DNA from: Codonopsis lanceolata
Lineage: Eukaryota; Streptophyta; Magnoliopsida; Asterales; Campanulaceae
Length of the DNA stretch: 64,000 nt
Reading direction: 5' to 3'
NCBI GenBank assembly: GCA_013146195.2
Contig: CM028380.1
Coordinates: forward strand, 82,686,407 to 82,750,406
Both the position numbers and the translations under genes were made by a program. Numbering within the stretch: the stretch's first letter is position 1; each line of letters opens with the position of its first letter. The notes under the pieces were generated by a model that saw nothing but the letters and a program-made list of their open reading frames with translations, made no database searches and was not told where the DNA came from. Shown here piece after piece: positions 53,950 through 64,000 of this stretch.

Positions 53950-56313
53950 AGATCTACGAATTTGTTTAGTTATATTTTATCAGCCTCCATCGCTCTACGA
54001 GATTTCTCAATCCTTCTCTTTTAAAAACAGAGGAAAAGAATTGACCATTCTTTGATTGTAGTGAATGAATAACCAAAAAAAAATTTCTTTATTTAGCAGT
54101 TTGGGCTAAGACATGAGCTGCAACTCTTCCCAGAATTGTATCTACCTATATAATCATACAAATCAAATGTAAGAAACTTTGAGAAAGTGATCACTTTCGA
54201 TGTTTTCTTTTCAATTTTGTTTTCCATGTCTAGTATATAAAAAAGTTACTTTTGGTTCAAACATACATCCTCGTGCTCGTGATTTCTATTTTGGGACATT
54301 CAACTCTTGAGCTAAATAGCGAAGGCAAGGTTCTAGTAAACGATGCAAAATTTGAATTCGTTTTGATCCTTCTAAAGGCCATTTGATTTCGTTGCCTATA
54401 TAGTCATCACACTGATCAATAGATAAGAAGTCTAAATGTTTGGTTGACAAGCCTTGATTGGTGCAATTATATATTCGTACAAATATTTCCACGAGTGTTT
54501 TTAGATTTTGTTAGCGACAAGTTTTAATGTAATACAAATGAAATGGTCATGAACAAGATGGATAGGTTCGTGTAATGTGTTGGTAAGTTATCAATGTGGG
54601 ATAAGGTTAGAAAAGAGCCATAGCAGAAAATTATTAGATAAAATAAAAAACACAAAATACAACATGATATATGAACTATTTTATCAGCAGCAACATCATG
54701 TCTGATTAGTATAATTTTGAATTTATTGTCAAGATGAATGAAATATTGAAGTCAACAAGATAACGATAGTGATGGACATTTTGAATGATACATATGGGTC
54801 AATGAAGCAATGCAATTTTAATATCACTGTGGTCCTCTAGTAGACTTTTAAAGATGGAAACCACCTTCTTAATCTCTGGGTCACTCGGGCTGTGTAAGGA
54901 GAAAAAGAATATACAGGGTGACAAGTATTGGTCAGGCCGCTCAGGAGCAAAAAAATATACAATCTGTCAGACAACTGCTTGACCATCCTAAGCCAATGGC
55001 TAGGAACGATCATCTATTGTTAGAATGGTCCAAGAACCACCAAACCATCAATCACGCTCTAGTCAAGCAGCCATGGTTCATCAACCAGACTTGAGTCACT
55101 GTCTCCTTAGGAATCAAGGATACAGAGGTACGATCCTATAGAACAGATCCTGTTCAAGTAAGGTCGTGCTCATCTGTGCTGAGATAGCTTTATATATACT
55201 GCCTTCTATTTCCACTTTCTTTCGATGTGGGGAACTGGGTGTTGCCTAGTCATACAACCACTTTGCTCTATAAGAAAGAAAGAAGTAGCGTATATATCGC
55301 CAGATGCATTGGTTGTACAATTTTGAGGACTCTTTTCCCATTTGCAACCAGTGCGTAACGATAGAAAATTGTTCCACAGGATTTCAAATGCCTTACAAAC
55401 ACATAAATTGAAATGGAGAGAGAGAGAGAGAGACTATTGCTGTCATTATCTTCTTTTTGCAGATTCCTCCTCAGAATTTCAAATGCCTTACAAAACAGAG
55501 AAAACGACTCATTACTTCACATTCAAATCAAAAAGCCATTCTAACTCTTTAACAATTCGTGATTTCAACTTACTCTCTCAACTGACAAATCCCCGACCCC
55601 GAGCATGTTAACACAGTCACTTATCAACCCAAGAGTCTCAGCACATTCTTGATCTGCACTCCTAGATAATACATGATCACTTCAGAACAACCATAATATA
55701 CTTTTCCATCAAACCTCAAAAAGGTCATGTCCTTCACTAATTCACCTCAACCTACCTCCCTACACATCCACTATCTACCTACAAACATTGCTAAACATAT
55801 TGGTAAATATGGAATCCTTCATATTCTTGTTCTTTTTCCATACTTCACTTTTTTCATTCATGAAGCGTAAACATTCATCATAGTGACCCTTCAATCATCC
55901 CAAGGAAAACCATAATCATGTTATTCCTCACGATATCACATGGCTCCTTGTATTCAAGCGTTGCTCCGGCCAGCTCGTGTTGCTGTCTTTTTTTTTTGTT
56001 TTTGTGTGTGCAGTCAATGTATCCATAACAGTTTTTCAGGCCCTCTCTTCCATCAGAATATGTAAACACCAACAACAATTAATTCTGCACCCTGTAACTA
56101 CAAGAGATGCCAGAGTTATGATTTTTTCTTAATGGTCAACTGAGTAGTACGGATGTGACATTTGGAACCTAGTTACGGAAAGGAGTAAAATATTTAGATG
56201 ATTTTAGGATATCAAACTCAGTTATTTCTAGTTAGTGATAGTGATTTTATTTGTAAGATGTATAACTTAGGGACCAATATGATAGTTTTTAAAGTTGTTT
56301 ATCGTAGTTCGAC
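53950..56313. other. AT-rich region without recognised gene
   Basis: Minus strand 54492-54286 has a 68-codon open reading ending LEPCLRYLAQELNVPK, stop. Its composition looks protein-like but I do not recognise it. Minus strand 56078-55878 has another (SDGREGLKNCYGYIDCTH). Both lie alone with no neighbouring coding frames, so they may be exon remnants. A word ATTTCAAATGCCTTACAAA occurs twice (55380 and 55477), with a (GA)n tract of about 16 bp between. Nothing else seen. Confidence 0.35.
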
Positions 56314-56364
56314 AATTCAAATGTGTAGATTTTAGCTTTTTTTCTCTATGAAAAATACACATAA
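56314..56364 (+). repeat. 51-bp perfect direct repeat, first copy
   Basis: AATTCAAATGTGTAGATTTT through AAATACACATAA, identical to 61691-61741. It directly abuts the CACTA-type end at 56365. Confidence 0.95.
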
Positions 56365-56800
56365 CACTACAAGAAAACATGGCAACTGAAACGGAATTCT
56401 GCAACCGAATTGAAATCAGTTTCAATATAAAAAGTGCTCAAGGAAAATTGACGTGCACAATTAATTTTGCAACTCATATTGCAATGGAAAACTATTTTGT
56501 TGCATCATGTTTCGGGGGAAAAGTTGGAGGGAAGAATGCCGCCTAATTTTGCAATAATTTTTGAAACAGATGAACTTTACTGCTTCAATTTTCTGCAGTT
56601 GCATTTATTAATATCAGATTTTTATATTTAGAACTTAAAAAATTGGGGTTCTGTTTTGGGCAAAAAGTTTGGAGGGAAGAAACCCGTCTAATTTTGCTAG
56701 GGATTTTGAAACAAATAAATTTTCGTTTCAAATTCTCTATTCAATTTCAGTTGCAATTAATCCTAAATAATTTTTATTTTATTAAATTGTAAAAATAAAA
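56365..56800 (+). mobile_element. CACTA-type terminus with subterminal repeats
   Basis: CACTACAAGAAAACATGGC is a classic plant CACTA terminal sequence. Behind it, GGAGGGAAGAA-x-CC-x-CTAATTTTGC words recur at about 56528 and 56670, and TTGCAAT/GAAAC-type motifs are repeated, as in subterminal regions. No matching right end (CTTGTAGTG) was found before 64000, so the element is truncated, extends beyond the window or has lost its end. A different family from the end at 7322. Confidence 0.6.
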
Positions 56801-58739
56801 CCGATTTTACTCTTAGTCAACCTAATTAACCTAGACAAAGTACCGTTTTGCCCCTTCTTCTTGCCCTCGCGCTCTCTCTCTCTCTCCACTGCGTCTTCTC
56901 TGAGTTCTCTCCATTGCGTCACTTCTCCATTGCGTCTGCTCTCCACTGCTGCGTCAACTTTAGGTGAAATTCGTGGTGCCAGCTTCTCCTCCGACGCCCA
57001 AATACATCTCCCTCCCTCTCTACCGAATTGAACAAGGTACTTCATTGATAACCTTAATTAATATGCTTATATGCCTGAATATGAATTTCCCATCATGAAT
57101 GAGACTCTCTTAGGGCTGCAATTGTTGGTTTTGTGATTATTTGTCCTCATCGGTAAATAATTGTTTTGAGCCTTGTTTTTTAATTTTATTTTATTTTATG
57201 AAAACTAGATTGCATTGTTTCTTATGTTTTCTTGTAATATTTGTGGACTACACCGATTCGTTACAATACCGATTCGTTACAACTTACAATGATATGCATT
57301 TATCGTTAATGGGTGATTGATGATTGAATTACCCTGAATTGAAGTTCACTGCTGCTTATAGAATCTTTTTCTTGGCCCGACATGTCATAGTAAGCGATAG
57401 TTACTTGCAACCGCCTGCCCGGTCATTTCGATCCCCTTTAGGGCGTGAATATTAATTGGAGAAGGCCGGATAAGAGTTAATCTTTAAAATTAAATTCAAC
57501 TTACAAGAAAGTTGAAACATTTGACTTGTGTCATGGGGAAATGATAGAAAATTGTGTGATAGATCCACCACCTTGATGTGAGGTTGTTTGTTTTGCTTCA
57601 ATGCTCCTGTGTTGTTGTCCATATTTTTTCCATGATACAAACACTCATATACCGAAAGAAAGAATAAAAAAAGCTATGGACATAGTTACTGGGGGGTGGA
57701 TGTCTGTCATTATTCAATATCAATGCAAGTTGATGGATAATAATGATGATGATCAGGAGGTAATGAAAATCAAACTTGGCTAAGGGTATCTGAAGAAAGA
57801 AAGAGAAAAGATTATAGTATATGACTAGGTTATAGAATTATCAAGAGTAGTAAAGCATGGCTGTTACAAAAGTGTTATGCACTAATCTAGTTTTTGCACT
57901 CTCAAAAGTGTTATGCATTCTTGTTGTTAATGCCTCTTAATTGAATGAAATTTCCTTTTCTCTAGCAGTCACTTTTTGTGCACATACCAACTCGCCATCC
58001 TTCTTCCTTTCCGGAGTTGGAACTGCCAACTCTTTTGCAGGTATCTTTTACTATATTTCTATCAATATATTTTCTATTAACGTTTTCCGTACACCTTTTA
58101 TAATGATTTTACTCTCCATGTGTGAGTAGTGCAATTCTCTTTCTGATATGTATTTAAATTTGACTGCAGTGCCTTAATATTTTCATGTTATGCATCAAAA
58201 AGTTTCTATTCAACTTAGAGCTGTTCCTTTACTTTTTCTTCATGATTGAACAAGTGCTTGCTAATGTCTGATTCCGATATTCATGTTTCAATCATTTTAG
58301 GGCTGATGAGTGCACAAGTTAGTATATAAATGCACATGGCTTATAGTTAATTGTTTTATCGACTTAGAAGGAAAATAATAAACTAATTATTATTCTTTAG
58401 ATTTCTTTACTTATCAAAAGAATTATATTAAATGGATTATGTGGTTACCCTTTTTACATGGACTATAACTTTCGATGTTGTATCTGTTGGGCTTCTTTAT
58501 GAAGGATCAACACACCCCAAAGCAATGCAAATTCTTCTTGTAATCCCCATTCTTTCAGTTTAATGGTCGTATGTTTATGAATTTTTATATCAAATTATTG
58601 TGATTCCGATTTATTATTTGGTGAATATGTTATATTTTCGAAAGGTCATTGGATTTCCAATTCGTTTTTTGCTGAAATGATGCATAATATGCCAATGAAT
58701 CCTACCATAGTATGACATATAGTTTCAGAAGAAAATCTT
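56801..58739. other. Unassigned DNA, possible transposon interior
   Basis: 56860-57040 is CT-rich with a leader-like texture and a candidate splice donor (GAACAAG|GTACTTC near 57035), compatible with the first exon of a plus-strand transcript. No open frame beyond 60 codons carries a recognisable motif. Remaining sequence is AT-rich. Confidence 0.3.
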
Positions 58740-59690
58740 CTTTCCTGTTCAGAACATCAAGCAACCCAATCCTTGACCCTTTCCTTCATCGAGCCATTTT
58801 GTTTTAACTTTTCTCCCTTGTCCCTCTCTGAACCCGAATAAGCTGGCGTTTGATGTCTTTAATTCCAGCAACTTGTTCTTCAAAGAACCCGTTTCATCTG
58901 TCCCTTCTCTGATTGTCCCTTGGCCGACTCTTGTAACAAAAACAGCCCCATATATTTATTTCTTAAGACAGCTCCACCATTCCTGTTTACCAGAACAATC
59001 CCCATCTCATGATCTCCATCTTGGACAGTTCCAAACCGTGCACCGGCCTTTTCTTCCTTCACTTTTGTTTCCCCTTTATAATCTGTCCATTCCATCTTGC
59101 AACCAAATGCATGAGCTTGTGCCATCGGAAGTTTCAGATTTCTTGTTGTCCAAGAACCCCTATCATCTAGCTCTTCAACTCCCTTTTTGTTGTGCTTTAT
59201 GAATAAGGTAACAAGATGTAACCATTCGTCCGCTTGGTATCTTCAAAATACTTGTAAAACAAGTAGCTTGGTTTTTAAACCACCCTTTCCCTGTGAAATT
59301 CGAGCCATTGTTCTTGACGTTGTTGCATATGAACTGAGCATCCATTTCCTAGCCTTGCCATTTACCACTTGTATCGGCTCTCCCTTTGAGCTAAAACAGC
59401 CCCAAGCCGATTGTCTTCTCCCATACCAGCAACCAAAAATCGTTTTTCCCTTTTTCCTTCAACGTAAAAAGGAACCACAACTTAACCCGTAAAGGATACC
59501 ATGCTCGTCCCAAACAATTACTTTCACTACAATAAAATCGAACCATAATGTAACATGTTTTAGCATATAGGAAGTTATCCATAATCAAATTCCCAAACTC
59601 CTTAACAACATTAGTAATGGGTTGTTTGCTCAGCCTCAAAATAGTCCACATACCCAACCTCCTTGTCTTCACTTTGACATTCCAAGGTGG
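58740..59690 (-). other. Exon-like minus-strand readings, unidentified
   Basis: 59125-58880 reads MAQAHAFGCKMEWTDYKGET then EEKAGARFGTVQDGDHEMGI, open for 81 codons and continuing open upstream of the ATG. 59672-59391 reads MKTRRLGMWTILRLSKQPIT. The first is balanced in composition and resembles part of a real protein, but I recognise no family. Both lie between the CACTA-type end and the second 51-bp repeat, so they may be captured or transposon sequences. Confidence 0.3.
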
Positions 59691-60415
59691 TTTTAGAACA
59701 TAGGAGATCCATAATATGGTTATTATGTGCCATGTATCTACAAAAACAAGGAAAACAAATTACAAGATACCACAATGGGGTGATGATGGTAGCTTCTCCC
59801 ATCTACGATACAAACCAAAACCACAGTTAAAATGGTGTAAATATATGGTAATTTTCGGTCAGTGATGTTGTGGTGATGGGGTTTTGCATTCGTAGCACTT
59901 TGCAAGGAAATGCCACCAAACTTATTGACAAGGAAATGCCACCAAACTGTTTCTCTATGGTACAGACTATTAAAACTGTCCTAATTTCAACAGTTTGACA
60001 CCACAATAATGGAGTAAAAGGTAAATAAGAACCACCTGTGAGTAAATATTACACAGAGGAGTTACTCTTAGTAAAGCTCTGCTAAGGCATGATAAATGGC
60101 TCAAGAACAAGGGTATAAAGAACACCAATTTTGCAAAGGGTTACATGGTCGAACTGGGATTGCCTGCAGATGCGGGTTCAAAAAATACGTAAGCCTCCAT
60201 CATTTGTCATGTTGGAATCCGCTTTGGATCTGAAATCGGATCGCCGCTACAGTGCCCTTTTGCTAGTAATTTGAATGGGCTTCTCCACTGCCAAACTAAT
60301 GAAGTTACTTGTCTACCCTTCATGGTCACGGCCTAGACTTTGTAATCTTCGTGAAAAGGAAAAAACAGAGAGAAAAAAAAAAGAAAAGAGAGAGACAGAC
60401 AGACATTGTCCCGCC
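59691..60415. other. Unassigned DNA
   Basis: No gene recognised. A purine-rich run (AAAAAGAAAAGAGAGAGACA) lies at 60375-60405. Confidence 0.4.
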
Positions 60416-61056
60416 TTAGAAGGACCACATATTTGGTTTCGTCATGAGGTTTTCTGCTTTTTTATAAAGTATATATAGATAGTTTGGTAAGGTATCGAGA
60501 CCGCATTGGTTGAAGCAATCGTAGTAAGTTCGGCTTGTGTAGGAAAAATGGGAGAACCATGTCACCGAGTATAAGATCACTTTCACCTCTCGCCTCAATG
60601 CAAGATTAAGCATTGATCGATATATCAAGACCAATCCACCGGTGTCCATGTTTGGATAAGGTCTCACCACTAAGTCCGATCCGCAACCAATGTCGAGTAG
60701 CAATTTAGGGACTCCATCATCGAAATGCAAGAAGTTCTAAAGCTCTTTCGAAATTTCGCCTCGAATTCGACAATGCGAGAAGAAGAAGTGTACTTGCGAG
60801 CTTCAACGTCATCGTAGAATATCTCAGAGGTGCTTGTAGCTCGTGCCTTGACGACATCTCTTATTTTCTCTTTGAATTTCACAAAGGGAGCAGAATTTTC
60901 AAGCCCAAACTCGTAAATATTATGGAGACAGATAATTAGGACAGAACAACTAACTGTGACATGTCTTGGTAAAATGGCCAGAACTTTCTCTAGAGATCCC
61001 CAAATCAGGAACCGTTTTTTGGACTGGAAAGTCGACTTCATGATCTTTCCAACCAT
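60416..61056 (-). other. Overlapping minus-strand open readings, unidentified
   Basis: 61056-60670 (128 codons, MVGKIMKSTFQSKKRFLIWG and later KEKIRDVVKARATSTSEIFY) and 60730-60416 (104 codons, FDDGVPKLLLDIGCGSDLVV) overlap in different frames, as if one coding sequence had suffered a frameshift near 60700. LLDIGCG superficially resembles a methyltransferase motif, but the context does not support it. Function unknown. Confidence 0.3.
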
Positions 61057-61690
61057 ACAAGTCTTGTAATTTTTTGGTTCCTAGAACGAAACAGTTCTGC
61101 AATCAAAGTAGACCAAAATCAGGAACCGTTAGACGTAAAAATTTTGTCCATTCTCTTCATTCTTTGACCAACCATTGCTAGATTGTTATGAATAATATGA
61201 TGTTGAGGTAACACTACATCATGAAGGAGATGTAATACGAATGGTGTAGGACTTAACCAAGTTTGTTTTTCTGGACTCAAATAGCAAGGATGATTTTTTC
61301 TTTGATAATATTGGGTATTCAATTATCCTCCAATATGAAACACATCACAACCTAGAAAAAATCTCAAATTGACTTAAGAACTGAAACCAAGACTCTATTC
61401 GCAGCAAGGAGACATTATCCATTTATAGAAAACCAAATTGTATCACTTCATTTCCTCAACTATTCTGCATTTCACAAAACTGTAACATGGCCAAAACAAC
61501 AAACGAAACAATGGTGCACACCCATTGTCATTGCTTGAATATGCTGTACTCGATAGTTGATACAAATGTAATGCTTTCCAGCTTGTGTTCATTGGGGGTT
61601 TGGGTAAAGGAATCAAATTGGGGATAGCCTGAAAATTCTTGGATCAAGCAATCAAGTATAGTACTTCATGTTCACCCTACCTTCTTGTGT

Positions 61691-61741
61691 AATTCAAATG
61701 TGTAGATTTTAGCTTTTTTTCTCTATGAAAAATACACATAA
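61691..61741 (+). repeat. 51-bp perfect direct repeat, second copy
   Basis: Identical to 56314-56364, preceded here by ACCTTCTTGTGT, which weakly resembles an eroded CACTA end (expected CTTGTAGTG). Confidence 0.95.
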
Positions 61742-62100
61742 TCATCAACTGGATTCTTAACTTTTTTTTCATCTTCTTGACATTATAGCACAATTTCTTA
61801 ACTTTTTTCTCTTAGTTTATTCACCGATAATTACTAAACACACTACAAATTTGCTTAATATCTCGATACTCGCCAAGAAATCTTATATTATTCTTACAAT
61901 TTTTCATATATCTATAATAATGTATTTCTCAAACATATTTTAAATATAATCATATTATTTTAAGCATAAACATATTTTAAGTATTATCATTATTATTTAC
62001 TAATATTTTAAGTGTTATCCTTATTATTCTATGAAATTTCTTCCTTTTTAGCAATATTTCAAGCCTCTCTCTCTCACTCTCTCTCACACTCTCTCACACG
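61742..62100. other. AT-rich DNA with a CT-rich end
   Basis: No gene. 61795-61990 is a diverged relative of 63380-63530 (shared ACCGATAATTACTAAACAC-type words). 62062-62100 is (CT)n with CACA interruptions. Confidence 0.5.
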
Positions 62101-62154
62101 TGGCATTAGTCAAATATGACCATTTGACCCGGTTGATGAACATATATAGCCTTT

Positions 62155-62475
62155 GACCAAGTGGTTTACACTGGTTTATCAATAAACTTATGTAAACCAC
62201 TTGGTCGACCAGTGGTCGACCTGATAAACCAGTGGTCGACCAAGTGGTTTACACTGGTTTATTGAACCAGTGTAAACCACTTGGTCGACCACTGGTCGAC
62301 CTGATAAACCAGTTGTCGACCAAGTGGTGGTGTACACTGGTTTATCAATAAACCAGTGTAAACCACTTGGTCGACAACTGGTTTATCCGTCGAGCACTTG
62401 ATAAACCAGCGATTTCGGATGTTGAGGGGTGCATTTTTACTGGTTTACCGATAAACCAGTCGTGGTTTATCAATA
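62155..62475. repeat. Tandem array of three hairpins with GGTCGACC palindromes
   Basis: Three units about 82 bp apart (starting near 62156, 62239 and 62320). Each has ACCAAGTGGTTTACACTGG then TTTAT, a 2-6 nt loop, and the inverse ending AAACCACTTGGT. Units are joined by spacers containing GGTCGACC or TCGAC palindromes. A fourth, weaker hairpin (ACTGGTTTACCGATAAACCAGT) lies at 62439-62460. No coding sequence. Confidence 0.9.
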
Positions 62476-62567
62476 AATCAGGCCAAAAAGAGTTTTTTTT
62501 TTAAGTGAGGCTACAAATGACCAAGTCATCTTTGACTTGGCCATTTTTGTAAATCCCTGCTCTCACA

Positions 62568-62569
62568 CA

Positions 62570-62623
<54 letters not shown>
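62568..62623 (+). repeat. (CT)n microsatellite
   Basis: About 27 CT units with one TTT interruption. It mirrors the CT-rich tract at 62062-62100 on the other side of the hairpin cluster. Confidence 0.95.
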
Positions 62624-62629
<6 letters not shown>

Positions 62630-64000
62630 TGCTATTTGTTGTATTTTAAATTTCAAAAGGTTGAATTGCATTTCACTCCTAGGCACTTGTATGTTTCCAT
62701 TGATGTAAAACTCTTAAATATTATTTCTTTTTCTCTCATCTAGTGAATGAATCTCAATAGCCTTATATCTCAAGTTTAAACTTTGGCATATTAAGCCATA
62801 AACTATTTTTTTTTATAAGAATTAAACCACAAACTAACGAACCTCAAATTTGCTTCTACAAATTTCTTGAAATTGACATAATATTCGGTGACGAGCTCTT
62901 TATTTTAAAAAATCTTTCACCACCTCCCACGCCCTAAATGGTGGCTCCTCCTCTGCCCCTCTCTAACCTCCCCTATTTTTCTCACAATTACACTCTCCAG
63001 ATCCTCTCTCTCTCTCCATTGACCTCCTTTTTTAATTTGTAAGAAACTACTCACTCTCTTATAGATAAAGATATTTTTAAAGAGTACAAAATATCATTTT
63101 TTTAGATTCATATACATTTTTAGTCCCTCAACTAAGTAAGGGTATTTCCTTCATATTAAATAATATTATTGGACAACATTTCTAACGATAACGGTAAGAA
63201 GGGATATCTTATAAAAAAAAATTTGACATAAAACGACCAAATGAATATAATCAAAACGATAGGACCTTACTTAAAGTTAGGTACAAATTGATAGACCAAA
63301 TTGTTATTTGATTCTTCATGAATCGATTAACTATTTGATCTTAATTCATTATGAGTAGTTTGTTAAAGCATTTTTTTAACTCATTTGTTTTAATGTGTTC
63401 ACTCATAATTACTAAACACGCTAACGATTTGTTTAATATTTGAATTCCCACTAACGAACCTATTATTATAGTATAAATCATACGTATATTTCTAATAATG
63501 TTTACTCAAAAAATTGTTGTAAAAAATCTTAATTAAACATATTTCAGAAGGTAAAACCATATTATTTCTTAGTTTCAAATATTTTTTTGGTCCCTCAACT
63601 TGGTAAGGGTATTTTCATCATATTTAAAAATATTTGATGACAACTGTAATGATAATGACAGGAAAGGAAAATCTAACAAAAAATCGACATATGAGACGAA
63701 ATGAATATAATTAAAAAATGTAGGATTTAATATAAAGTTATGTACAAGTTGATGACTAAATTATTATTTCATTCTTCATAAAATTGATTAGCCCATAAAA
63801 ATTTACGTGTTTAGCCTTAATTAATGTTGAGTAGTCTATTTATTCTTGTGCTATTTATGTTTATACATTATTTTTCACTGATGACAAATTTACTTATTTA
63901 ACCTTAATTTAATTGTGGGTGTTTATTATGTGTAAGGTTAGTTTTGTTTATGTATTAAGTTGTAAGAGACAAACTAGACTTTTATAGTAGAGACTAATCT
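62624..64000. repeat. AT-rich DNA with a diverged tandem repeat of about 470 bp
   Basis: TCCCTCAACTAAGTAAGGGT near 63125 and TCCCTCAACTTGGTAAGGGT near 63591 head two similar stretches that both continue through an AAATGAATATAAT word, TACAAATTGAT/TACAAGTTGAT and ATTCTTCAT. About 70-75 percent alike by eye. No gene is seen to the end of the window. Confidence 0.5.

Noticed and set aside
60120..60180. SINE or tRNA-like sequence (GGTCGAACTGGG, GGGTTCAAAAA)
   Set aside because: The A and B box order and spacing do not fit, and no tRNA fold or target duplication is visible.
60416..60730. Methyltransferase based on LLDIGCG
   Set aside because: Only this short motif fits. The rest of the SAM-binding fold is absent and the frame is broken upstream.
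56365..61690. Complete CACTA element between the 51-bp repeats
   Set aside because: No convincing right terminus (CTTGTAGTG) and no TNP2 or TNP1 coding sequence was found.

Overview
This is a window of nuclear DNA from a flowering plant with a large, repeat-rich genome, most likely a eudicot. The grounds are a Tat/Ogre-type Gypsy element primed by tRNA-Arg, SIRE-like and other Copia elements primed by initiator tRNA-Met, an Athila-like Gypsy element primed by tRNA-Asp, CACTA-type ends, a Helitron, a MITE and a plant-type U2 snRNA locus. I find no intact host protein gene. Nearly everything is transposon-derived, and almost every coding segment is decayed or internally deleted.

Layout. 1-7321: relic of a Tat/Ogre Gypsy element (LTR end, PBS, decayed gag, protease, an RT start fused by deletion to the end of integrase, 3' repeats). 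7322-32274: a huge inverted-repeat structure with perfect CACTA-type ends. Its arms (12.4 kb and 10.5 kb) carry, from outside in, palindromic subterminal repeats, 177-bp tandem repeats, a G-rich telomere-like array, a gene-like segment, a second G-rich array and a TTAAG pentanucleotide satellite. The centre holds a Gypsy gag/protease fragment and a 100-N scaffold gap. The left arm alone carries two spliced exons resembling acyl-CoA oxidase. 32275-35184: LTR-like non-coding DNA split by a 614-bp MITE. 35185-39993: Athila-like Gypsy element on the minus strand with its 5' LTR truncated. 39994-52972: a tandem duplication of a locus holding a small Copia element (called F1 here). In the second copy F1 carries a nested 5.2-kb SIRE-like insertion whose LTRs point in opposite directions yet which has a clean 5-bp target duplication. 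A 528-bp Helitron sits in one duplicate, and the other duplicate preserves the empty site. 53667-53871: U2 snRNA gene or recent pseudogene on the minus strand with promoter elements. 53950-64000: mostly AT-rich DNA with a CACTA-type end, unidentified exon-like fragments, a cluster of three hairpins, microsatellites and diverged tandem repeats.

How the parts relate. The window is a record of nested insertions. Target-site duplications, restored reading frames and paralogous empty sites give an order for 39994-52972: F1 inserted first (TSD GAGGT), the locus was duplicated, then the SIRE-like unit (TSD AAATC) and the Helitron went into one duplicate only. The palindrome is the most unusual object. 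Its arms end exactly at CACTA termini but the flanking trinucleotides differ and the middle is a gap, so a true giant foldback element and a scaffold misjoin of two elements both remain possible.
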